A stretch of 64,000 bases of DNA from Bacillota bacterium. Its GTDB lineage: Bacteria > Bacillota > Clostridia > Acetivibrionales > DTU013. Numbering within the stretch: the stretch's first letter is position 1; each line of letters opens with the position of its first letter. Shown one piece after another: positions 52,614 to 61,100 of the stretch. A program made the position numbers and the translations under genes. The stretch is taken from positions 1-64,000 of the forward strand of contig JAEYRB010000010.1 of assembly GCA_023409735.1 (NCBI GenBank). The letters run 5' to 3'. The notes below the pieces were generated by a model that was not told the origin of the DNA, searched no databases, and saw nothing but the letters and a program-made list of their open reading frames with translations.

Positions 52614-53252
52614 TTGGGTAATGAGAAAATAAAGATCATAGTTGCAGATGACCATAATGTGGTCAGGAGCGGAATAAGCGCTTTTTTAGAGGTGTTTGAC
52701 GACTTTGAGCTTGTTGGCGAGGCCTCAAATGGAAGAGAAGCTGTAGAGGTGTGTGATGCAAAGAGGCCTGATGTTGTACTGATGGACCTGGTTATGCCTG
52801 AAATGGACGGAGCCCGGGCGACTGAGCTTATACGTGAAAAGCACCCTGATATCCAGGTTATCGCATTAACTAGCTTTAAGGAGGATAATCTGGTTGAGAG
52901 TGCTCTGCAGGCAGGAGCTATTGGGTACCTGCTAAAGAATGTATCGGCAGATGAAATAGCTGCGGCAATCAGATCTGCTGTTGCCGGGAGGCCTACACTG
53001 GCCCCGGAGGCTGCACAGGTGCTGATCAGGGCTACAGGAAGGAGAAAAAAAGAGCCGGGAAGTGAGCTTACTGTGAGAGAAAAGGAAGTACTCAGTATGA
53101 TGATCGAAGGCTTAAGTAATCCTGAGATCGCACAAAAGCTTGTCGTGAGCAGATCAACTGTAAAATTTCATGTAAGCAGTATTCTGTCTAAGCTTGAAGT
53201 CTCAAGCAGAACCGAGGCTGTTTCCATGGCCCTGCAAAAAAAACTGGTGTGA
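52614..53252 (+). CDS. NarL/LuxR-family response regulator
   Basis: Partner of the GAF kinase. The receiver has IIVADDHNVVRSGI, the phosphoacceptor Asp in VVLMDLVMPEMDG, Thr in IALTSF and Lys in YLLKNVS. The DNA-binding HTH has LTVREKEVLSMMIEGLSNPE and LVVSRSTVKFHVSSILSKL. It starts at a TTG with GGGGG upstream; no in-frame ATG is available nearby. The two genes form an operon closed by a strong terminator. The regulon is unknown. Confidence 0.92.
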   Translation: MGNEKIKIIVADDHNVVRSGISAFLEVFDDFELVGEASNGREAVEVCDAKRPDVVLMDLVMPEMDGARATELIREKHPDIQVIALTSFKEDNLVESALQAGAIGYLLKNVSADEIAAAIRSAVAGRPTLAPEAAQVLIRATGRRKKEPGSELTVREKEVLSMMIEGLSNPEIAQKLVVSRSTVKFHVSSILSKLEVSSRTEAVSMALQKKLV

Positions 53253-53338
53253 AAAAATATTCTCGGACTGCTAAACTTATACTGGTCATACCTGGCCAAC
53301 TGGACAGGTGAAAAACTATCCATATGGATGTATTAAGT

Positions 53339-53377
53339 CTCTCCACATGATTGAAGCATGTGGAGAGTATTTTTTTT
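53339..53377 (+). terminator. Rho-independent terminator after the two-component operon
   Basis: CTCTCCACATG pairs perfectly with CATGTGGAGAG around seven bases, followed by TATTTTTTTT. Confidence 0.92.
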
Positions 53378-53458
53378 ATAATATTTATATTAATTAAAAT
53401 TAGGTGATTTATCTATATAGATTGATTTTTCAAATGTACGTGGAAAGGGGTGAACGGA

Positions 53459-53833
53459 ATGAAGGTGCTGATTGCTGATGATCAGGAGGAGGTGCGTTCT
53501 GCATTAATGCTGCTTCTAGAGCATAACGGCGATGCCTATGAGATTGACGGAGCAGGAAGTTTGGATGAACTCATGAAAAAGGCAGGGTCTGAAAGGTATG
53601 ATATATTGCTTTTGGATTGGGAGCTGACGAGCAATATGAATATTAGTATGATCAAAAAACTGCGTAAGCTATCGCCAGGGCTTGGAATCATTGCTATGAG
53701 TGTTCACCTTGAGGCAGCAGCATCAGCTCTTAAAAACGGAGCAGATATGTTTATTAGTAAGGGTGAAAATTCAGACAGACTTATCGAAGCTATACATGAG
53801 GTGGGGAAAAGAACTGGACATCAGGCCAGGTAA
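53459..53833 (+). CDS. Single-domain response regulator (REC only)
   Basis: A 124-residue receiver: acidic residues in VLIADDQEEVR, the phosphoacceptor Asp in ILLLDWELTSN, Ser in IIAMSVH and Lys in MFISKGEN. It has no output domain. The ATG at 53459 has GGAAAGGGG eight bases upstream; a GTG three codons earlier overlaps that site. It lies 80 bases after the terminator of the two-component operon and 140 bases before the ECF sigma gene, so it may serve as a phosphate sink or partner switch for either. No kinase is directly coupled. Confidence 0.82.
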   Translation: MKVLIADDQEEVRSALMLLLEHNGDAYEIDGAGSLDELMKKAGSERYDILLLDWELTSNMNISMIKKLRKLSPGLGIIAMSVHLEAAASALKNGADMFISKGENSDRLIEAIHEVGKRTGHQAR

Positions 53834-53975
53834 ATAACTGATCCTCAGGTATGCAAAAATCCATTCCAATGACTGATGTTTACAAACAAATCAGACTCTA
53901 TAATGTAAGCATAAGAAGAACACAGGCTACAAAATATTACAGTTAAGCCGTGTTTTCATAAGCGGAGGTTTTGCT

Positions 53976-54515
53976 ATGGAAAGAACAGATAATGAACTCA
54001 TTCTGGATTGCCTTAATGGTAATAATGAAGCTTTTTCAGAGCTTGTAACAAGATACAAGAGGCTTGTTTACTCAGTCGCGTACAAATTCACCAAGGACAG
54101 CGATGAAGCTAATGATATGGCGCAGGATGCATTTATAAAAATGTATAGATCTCTGTCTAAATATAATAACCAGTACAAGTTCTCCACATGGACTGTTAAG
54201 GTTACGACAAATATTTGTATTGACTATATGAGACGGAAAAAGTTTAATACAATCTCACTTGATGAGATTGAGAACTTTACCGGAAAGAATAATTCACCTG
54301 AAGAGCATTACCTGCGCAAGGAAAAGTCAATAACATTGAAAAGAGCGATTGACAGCCTTCCGGAGATATACAGAGTACCGATCATACTGTATCACCAGCA
54401 GGGGTTGTCGTACAAGGAAATAGCTGAGAAGCTTGACAAGCCCATATCAATTGTCAAAAACAGGATATTCAGAGCAAGAAATTCTCTAAGAGAGAGCCTG
54501 ATAGGCGTTGCATAG
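53976..54515 (+). CDS. ECF-type RNA polymerase sigma factor
   Basis: Directs RNA polymerase to specific promoters. Region 2 is seen as AFSELVTRYKRLVYSVAYKF and DEANDMAQDAFIKMYRSL, with KFSTWTVKVTTNICIDYMRR for promoter opening. Region 4 is PEIYRVPIILYHQQGLSYKE with IAEKLDKPISIVKNRIFRAR as the helix-turn-helix. The length of 179 residues is normal. GGAGG precedes the ATG. Most ECF factors have an anti-sigma gene directly downstream; here a structured repeat array follows instead, so control must lie elsewhere, perhaps with the preceding receiver. Confidence 0.92.
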   Translation: MERTDNELILDCLNGNNEAFSELVTRYKRLVYSVAYKFTKDSDEANDMAQDAFIKMYRSLSKYNNQYKFSTWTVKVTTNICIDYMRRKKFNTISLDEIENFTGKNNSPEEHYLRKEKSITLKRAIDSLPEIYRVPIILYHQQGLSYKEIAEKLDKPISIVKNRIFRARNSLRESLIGVA

Positions 54516-54594
54516 GAGATATGAGGCACTTGAAACAAACCCCGGTGACCGTATTATAAGCTTGACTCGTAAACAATTTCCTAAACATGATTAG

Positions 54595-54795
54595 GCGAAT
54601 ACATCTCATTGAAATTTCGTAGCTGTAAAAAGATTTTATCAACCAGAAACTCCCTATCTTCTATGAACGAAGTCGTTATAACGAGGCGATAATGCCTCGT
54701 TGAAACTTTGCAGTGGACAGAAAATTTTCTACAATCGAAAAGTTTTCTATGAACGAAGTCGTTATAACGATGCAAAATGCCCCGTTGAAGCATAG
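54595..54795. repeat. Structured direct-repeat array, about 86-bp period
   Basis: The block CTATGAACGAAGTCGTTATA occurs at 54661 and 54747 (period 86), and a more diverged unit precedes it. Each unit holds a short palindrome AACGA-AG-TCGTT and a hairpin arm set; the first is perfect (AACGAGGC, 6 bases, GCCTCGTT at 54678-54699). The middle part (GAAAATTTTCTA...AGTTTTCTATGAAC) resembles the dispersed palindromic elements at 34.8 and 41.7 kb. No open frame is present. Confidence 0.6.
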
Positions 54796-54883
54796 TGACA
54801 AGAAGTAAGATTTTTGTAATTAATATTCATGCTTTAATGTGTTATAATGTTTCTAGGATAAATGTGGAAGATACGGAGGCACA

Positions 54884-55438
54884 ATGAAAGACGTTTATAT
54901 AGTTCTGACTGCCACAGGGACTTTGTTTTCTAAGTGTATTGGCTTATATACAAAGGAAAGGTATAGTCATGTATCTATTTGTATCGATAAAGAAATAAAT
55001 GAATTTTATAGCTTCGGAAGAAAGATCATATGGTTTCCCTTCATTGGAGGCTTTGTTGTAGAGCATGTTGACAGTGGCCTGTTCAAGCTTTTTGTCAATA
55101 CCAGATGCGCCGTTTTTAAGCTGAGGATAAGCAACGACAAATATCGCGAGCTAAGAAAAAATATTGATTATTTTATTCAAAACCGAAAGAAGTACGGATA
55201 TAACCTAATAGGATTGGTTGGTGTTATGTTTAATAAACCGCTGAAGAGGAAAAACAAGTATTTTTGTACGCAGTTTGTGGCATTGACACTAAAAAACAGC
55301 GGTATAAACATTTTTGATAAGGACCCGTCGCTTGTTACAGCCGGTGATTTCTACAATATTGAATGCTTGGAGTTGGTATATGAAGGGTTGCTTTCTGAGC
55401 TTGGGAATAGTGAGGCTTCAAGAGCAATCACTGTTTAA
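54884..55438 (+). CDS. Permuted NlpC/P60 (YiiX/YycO-like) papain-fold protein
   Basis: A 184-residue protein without signal peptide. The layout suits a circularly permuted NlpC/P60 domain, with His first in ERYSHVSICID (residue ~30) and Cys later in KYFCTQFVALTLKNSGI (residue ~127). Such proteins are cysteine peptidases or amidases and may also act on lipids. A short central segment (YGYNLIGLVGVMFNKPL) matches the family's loop. GGAGG precedes the ATG. It is separated from the sigma factor by the repeat array and so may form its own unit. Confidence 0.7.
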   Translation: MKDVYIVLTATGTLFSKCIGLYTKERYSHVSICIDKEINEFYSFGRKIIWFPFIGGFVVEHVDSGLFKLFVNTRCAVFKLRISNDKYRELRKNIDYFIQNRKKYGYNLIGLVGVMFNKPLKRKNKYFCTQFVALTLKNSGINIFDKDPSLVTAGDFYNIECLELVYEGLLSELGNSEASRAITV

Positions 55439-55540
55439 TGAGATTGAAGACTTCAACGTATTTAAGTAAATACAAGGCATATTTTGGTTTTCAGGTACGA
55501 CAAGCCGGGAGTGTATGTAAACAGACTGCTTCACCTTAAT

Positions 55541-55583
55541 CTAATTAAAATAAAAGCGCAGAGAAGTTGTAATCTCTGCGCTT
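55541..55583 (-). terminator. Rho-independent terminator after the SleB-like gene
   Basis: On the minus strand AAGCGCAGAGA pairs with TCTCTGCGCTT around eight bases, followed by TTTATTTTAATT. It also separates the convergent upstream gene. Confidence 0.85.
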
Positions 55584-55598
55584 AAGCTTTTATCCTAC

Positions 55599-56366
55599 TC
55601 AGTAAACATAAACCATATTGCCTATACGTGCCCTTATTTCTTTTGACCACAGCCACTTGTTAGTTGCACTGTCATCAAAGTAATATAGTGATCCTTTGCT
55701 GGGATCGCTGCCATTTAGCGCTGCAAGAGCGGCATTTTTTGACGTTGTTGTTGCAGCATTGTTTATCCAGCCGTTTTCAACAGGAGTAAACTGGTAATAT
55801 CCATAATTCTTTTCATAGATAACCGAGGATATGGTGTTAGGGAATGAATCACTTCTCACCCTGTTCAATACAACCGCCGCAACTGCGACCTGTGCATCAT
55901 ATGGCTGGTTTTCAGCCTCTGAACGGACAAGCCTTGCCAGCAGATCAAGCTCGCTTGAGCTGTAGGACACACTGGAGTTTGGGACTGATGAAGAAGAACT
56001 ATTACCGGCTATGGGTATCAAAAGCACCTGACCGGGATAAAGCATATCATCCCACTTATTGTTACACTGTCTTATCGTGTTAATGGTGACGCCGTACTGC
56101 TTCGATATCAGATACAAAGTGTCACCGGACTTTACAGTGTGTGCAGTTGCCGGTACGCTTAATGTTTGTCCGGGATATATCATAGTACCAGACAAATTAT
56201 TGTCCGACATGAGCTTACTTGCGGTTGTGTTGAATGCAAGTCCTATTTTATACAATGTGTCGCCGCTCTTAACCTTGTAGCTTGCTGCGTATGCTGAAGC
56301 AGTAAAAAGCATGGTAACTATGAGCATTACTGAAAAAATTGTTATGCTCTTTTTTAATAATTTCAT
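55599..56366 (-). CDS. LysM-containing SleB/CwlJ-type cell wall hydrolase
   Basis: A secreted wall hydrolase. Residues 1-28 form a Sec signal (TIFSVMLIVTMLFTASAYA). Two LysM domains (YKVKSGDTLYKIGLAFNTT and HTVKSGDTLYLISKQYGVT) bind peptidoglycan. A Ser-rich linker leads to a Hydrolase_2 (SleB/CwlJ) domain from ~140: LLARLVRSEAENQPYDAQVA with the likely catalytic Glu, VLNRVRSDSFPNTISSVIY and YYFDDSATNKWLWS. The family acts as lytic transglycosylase on spore cortex or vegetative wall. GGAAGGAGG precedes the ATG. A c-di-AMP riboswitch directly upstream argues for vegetative wall turnover rather than germination alone. Confidence 0.92.
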   Translation of the reverse strand: MKLLKKSITIFSVMLIVTMLFTASAYAASYKVKSGDTLYKIGLAFNTTASKLMSDNNLSGTMIYPGQTLSVPATAHTVKSGDTLYLISKQYGVTINTIRQCNNKWDDMLYPGQVLLIPIAGNSSSSSVPNSSVSYSSSELDLLARLVRSEAENQPYDAQVAVAAVVLNRVRSDSFPNTISSVIYEKNYGYYQFTPVENGWINNAATTTSKNAALAALNGSDPSKGSLYYFDDSATNKWLWSKEIRARIGNMVYVY

Positions 56367-56383
56367 AATTTTTCCTCCTTTCG

Positions 56384-56520
56384 GCCTCCGAGGTTATCTG
56401 ACGGATTCGGGTGGAGCTGCCCTACTCTAAAAAGAGATTCACCCATTTGCACGGCAAATTCAATTATTTAAGCCATGCATAAAACTGTTTCCCCCGTACT
56501 CTTGTGAGATTCGGCCACGC
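56384..56520 (-). promoter_or_regulatory. ydaO/yuaA-type cyclic di-AMP riboswitch
   Basis: On the minus strand the aptamer blocks occur in order: GGCCGAATCTC, AGTACGGGGGAAAC, AATGGGTGAATCTC, AGAGTAGGGCAGCTCCACCC, GAATCCGTCAGATAACC and CGGAGGCC. It lies 18 bases upstream of the SleB-like start. It is the second such switch in the window, and both control wall hydrolases. The remaining upstream gap (56521-56824) shows no other element. Confidence 0.9.
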
Positions 56521-56824
56521 ATTGCATTTTAACAATAAATGAAGAGCATTTCCATGCAATATTTATGGTAACTAAGGTAATAATGGGGCATAGGATTAAA
56601 GGGATAGGCCTTGGATATTATCAAACTAGTTATGTGACAATTCTGTTGGGAAATATTATAATTGATAAAATAGTGTAAAATCAAAATTAGCTATAATTGA
56701 CTTGAACAGATTTTTAACTAACTTTATTGAAATGCTTAAAAGATAGGAGAACTAAAACAGATAAGGTTCTACCGGAACTGTGCGTTATAGGAAGATGGGC
56801 TAATACGGGAGGAATAATATTCAT

Positions 56825-58012
56825 ATGTATGGCTTAGTTTTGGAAGGTGGCGGAGCAAGAGGCTCATATCAGATTGGAGCCTGCAAGGCAATAAAGGAAA
56901 TGGGCTTTGAAATTGGTATAGTAGCAGGTACCTCCGTAGGCGCTCTTAATGGAGCTATGATTGTACAGGGCGATATTGAAAAGGCATATGATGTCTGGAA
57001 TGAAATGAATCCCGACAGAGTTATCCAGCTTAGGGGAAATGAGCTGGAAGGGTTCATAAATAGTGAGTTTAGACCTGAAATGCTTAAACCCTTTTTGCGT
57101 GGACTGCGAAAAGTTATTTCGGAAGGCGGCCTCAATGTCGAACCTCTTGTTGACCTAGTAAAAGGCGTACTTGATGAGAATGTAATTAGAAAATCACCCA
57201 TAGGGTTTGGAGTTGTTACCGTTGATATGACGAAAAGAAGGGCAGTTGAGATATATAAGGAAGATATACCGTCCGGGCAACTGCTGGACTATGTTATTGC
57301 AAGTGCAAGCTTCCCTGCCTTTAAGAGAGCAGTCATTGACGGAAGGACATACATCGATGGCGGCCTTTACAATGTTTTACCTATAGACATGGTAAGCGGT
57401 AAGGGTTACAAGGATATTATCGTGATCAGGACCTATGGCTTGGGAATAATGAAGCGTACTGATACAAGTGGTATTAACATTCTAAGCATATCACCTGTTG
57501 ATAAGCTTAACTCTACGATGGACTTCAGCAATGCAGCATCAAGGAAGAATCTTCAGATGGGATATTACGATGCGTACAAAGCTGTCAAAAATCTGAAGGG
57601 TTCAAAATATTATATTATACCTACCAATAATGACACATTTTTTATTAATTATCTGTCGGGCCTGGAGGACTTAAAAATTTTTAAAATATTAAGACTGCTG
57701 GGAATAAGCAGTGATGGCAGAAGAGCATTCTTTGAGGAGGCGGTTCCTAAGCTTGCAGCGGCTATGAATCTTACTGCAACAGCAACATACGAAGATATAT
57801 TTATTGCATTTTTGGAAAGACTTGCAGAAAATCTTGATGTTGAAAGGTTCAGATTTTATACCTTTGACGAGTTTTTTGAGGCTGTTATTACAAAATACAA
57901 GGCTTGTAAGGGAAAAAAGGAATTTCAGATTACTGTAAAAAGAAGTGAACTGCTTACGAAAGCAATGCGTGAAAGGATGCTCAATAGTATCGCAGATGAA
58001 ATATTCGGTTGA
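56825..58012 (+). CDS. Patatin-like phospholipase / acyl hydrolase
   Basis: A soluble lipid acyl hydrolase with a Ser-Asp dyad. The oxyanion loop is LEGGGARGSYQIGA, the nucleophile elbow is AGTSVGALNGA (Ser near 39), and the catalytic Asp is in YIDGGLYNVLP near residue 180. It has no signal peptide and acts inside the cell. The C-terminal ~130 residues extend beyond the patatin core and are helical. GGGAGGAATAAT precedes the ATG. The glucan synthase gene follows on the same strand about 110 bases on. Confidence 0.9.
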   Translation: MYGLVLEGGGARGSYQIGACKAIKEMGFEIGIVAGTSVGALNGAMIVQGDIEKAYDVWNEMNPDRVIQLRGNELEGFINSEFRPEMLKPFLRGLRKVISEGGLNVEPLVDLVKGVLDENVIRKSPIGFGVVTVDMTKRRAVEIYKEDIPSGQLLDYVIASASFPAFKRAVIDGRTYIDGGLYNVLPIDMVSGKGYKDIIVIRTYGLGIMKRTDTSGINILSISPVDKLNSTMDFSNAASRKNLQMGYYDAYKAVKNLKGSKYYIIPTNNDTFFINYLSGLEDLKIFKILRLLGISSDGRRAFFEEAVPKLAAAMNLTATATYEDIFIAFLERLAENLDVERFRFYTFDEFFEAVITKYKACKGKKEFQITVKRSELLTKAMRERMLNSIADEIFG

Positions 58013-58124
58013 AATACATGGATGACTTGTTCAAATACGAATAAATAATATAGGGATATTTTAGAGCTCATTATTAAAATCACCATTTAAGGGTATGCTA
58101 TAAAAACACAAAAAAAAGCATGGA

Positions 58125-61100
58125 ATGGTGAAATTTATAATGGGCTTAATTATTGGGACATATATTTTACTTATCATTATAATAGTACTCCTGGTGTCAG
58201 CGCTTGTAAAAAGGGAAACTGAGCATGAAATCGGGGTAAAAGCTTCGATAATGGCTCCGGAGGAATTAAGGAAGCACGCATCTGAGCTTGCTAGGAACCA
58301 TCCTGTTGGTAAATCATCCAAGAGTCTTCATTGGCTTATTCGAAGACTGAATGAGGATTACACCCTAATTCTTAAGGTTAACAAAGCCTTAAGTGCTGAT
58401 GCCAAGGAACTGTTTCCAACAGCTCCTGCTGCTGAATGGCTGCTTGACAACTTTTATATAATTGAGGAGCAGGTCAAGATAATTAAAAGGAACCTCTCAA
58501 GGGGACAATATTCCAGACTGCCCGTATTACTGAAGGGATATCTCAAAGGCTATCCAAGAGTCTATGCTATTGCACTTGAAATGGTAGCACATTCAGATGG
58601 AATGATCGATGAAAAGTCAATTACAGGCTTTATTGAAGCATATCAGTCACAAGCACTGCTTTCAATGGGAGAATTGTGGGCAATACCGCTAATGCTGCGA
58701 GTTGCGCTTATAGAGAGCATACGAAATGTGTGTGAAAATATAAAGGACTCACAGAATGAGTGGCACCGAGCAGAGGAGCTTGTGTACAGCTTGAGAGCCT
58801 GCAAGATGGATGAGCGGCAGGTCAGTGATCTGATGGATAAACAACTGGAGGGTATAGACAAATTGTCCCCATCCTTTGTTGAACACCTGATACGTAAGCA
58901 AAGAAAATATAGTATAGATTTATCTTCGGTAAATGTATTGGTTGAGCAAAGGCTTAGAAAAGAGGGCACATCAATAAAAGAAATAACTGCTTTTGAACAT
59001 CAGCTTCAGGCTGAGATGCAGGTTTCCATAGGAAATTCGATTATCGGTCTGAGATTTGTATCAGATATGGATTGGGCGGTAATATTTGAAGCGCTGAGTA
59101 AGGTCGAACAGATACTAAGGCAGGATCCCTGCGGCGTTTACGGAGGAATGGACTTTGAATCCAGAGATGAATACAGGCACGAGATAGAGAGATTGGCAAG
59201 GCTTTATGGAAGCTCTGAGACTAATGTTGCCGACAAGGCTATTGAATGTACTGCTGAAGGCGCCGGAAGCTCTCCGCGGGATCACGTGGGTTATTACTTA
59301 GTTGGCAGAGGAAGGAAAAAGCTTATTGATAAGCTTTACGAACGCAAGGGCGGCTGGAGAAGGGCTCATTATCCCCGGAATGGCCGGTCGGCGGCACTTT
59401 ATATGAGCTTGCTCATATTCCTTACACTTTTTTTTGTTACATTTCTAATGTATTATTCAAGTACTCACAGTATTGACCATCCTGTGGTTTATTCCATATT
59501 AACGGGAATTATTGTACTTATACCCTGCAGTGAGCTTTCGATAAATATTATTAATACTATTGCAAGTCACATTTTTATGCCGAAAATGCTTCCCAAGCTT
59601 GAACTTAAGAATGGCATACCTCAGGAGTGCTCTACCTTTGTAATAATCCCTACTCTTCTTACAAGCCCTGTGAGAGTAAATGAGCTTTTCAGGCAGCTGG
59701 AGGTATACTATCTGGCTAATAGAGAAGACAACTTATACTTTGCACTGGTGGGAGATTTTAAGGATGCTGATGCTGAAATCAAACCAAATGATCAGGCTAT
59801 CATTTCTGCAGCAGTTGAAAATGTTAAAGCTCTGAATGAAAAGTATCAGCGTAACAATAGGGATATCTTTTACTTTATGCACCGTAAAAGAGAATATAAC
59901 AAAAGACAGAACAGATGGATCGGATGGGAAAGAAAAAGAGGAGCAATCGTTGAGTTTAACAGAGCTCTCAGAGGGTGTGAGGATACAGGCTTCATAACAT
60001 GTACATGCGATGTTGCCAAGCTGCCATTTGTAAGATATGTTATTACACTTGATGCCGATACATGTCTTCCAATGGGCGGGGCAAAAATGCTGATAGGCGC
60101 TATGTCGCACCCGCTGAACCAGGCGGTAATATGTGAGGATACAGGGATGGTCTGTGAAGGCCATGGGCTATTGCAGCCAAGGATAGGAATAGAAATAACC
60201 GCAGCAAACAGATCCTTCTTCACAAAGGTTTTCGCCGGACAGGGTGGTATAGACCCGTATACTACAGCTATATCAGATATATATCAGGATATGTTTGATG
60301 AAGGGATCTTCACCGGTAAGGGAATTTATGAGGTTGATATATTCAGAAAGGTATTGGAAGACAGATTTCCAAATAATACTGTACTTAGTCATGACCTTCT
60401 TGAAGGCTGCTTTCTCAGAGCGGGACTTGTAAGCGATATAGAACTGGTGGACGGATACCCTGCCAGATACAACTCCTATGCTGCAAGACAGCACAGATGG
60501 GTAAGGGGAGATTGGCAGCTTCTTCCATGGCTGAGTAGGTGGGTCAAGGATAAAAACGGTGTTAGGGTAAAGAATAGATTATCGTTTATTTCTAAGTGGA
60601 AGATTGTTGATAATCTGCGCCGAAGCCTCCTAAGTCCATCCCTGATGCTTATTTTTTTTCTCGGACTTGGAATATTGCCCGGCAGTGATTTTGCATGGAC
60701 TGCATTTGTACTTCTTGTTGCAGCCTCACCTTTAACAATGGGACTGCTTAATTCATTCCTGTCAGGCAGCACAAGTCTTATACAAGGCAGATCAAATTCG
60801 ACTGCCGTAACCGGCATAAAGGCTGCGCTTTACCAAACCTTGTTTATCATAATGTTTTTGCCATATCAAGCTTACCAGATGCTTAATGCGATTTTTATCA
60901 CATTAAGCAGGGTGTTAATTACTCATAGAAATATGCTGGAATGGGTCACCGCCGCCGATGTAGAGTCCAGTATAAAAAACAATACGGCAAGCTATTACAG
61001 GAGAATGTGGTTTTCGGTCCCGGCAGCAGTTTTATCACTGCTGCTTGCCGTACTCAGTAATCAGAAAAGCTTTTATGCAGCACTGCCGGCAGCAATAATT

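Noticed and set aside
54595..54795. CRISPR-like array
   Set aside because: Only two clear units with an 86-bp period, conserved sequence throughout the unit rather than repeat plus unique spacer, and no cas genes.
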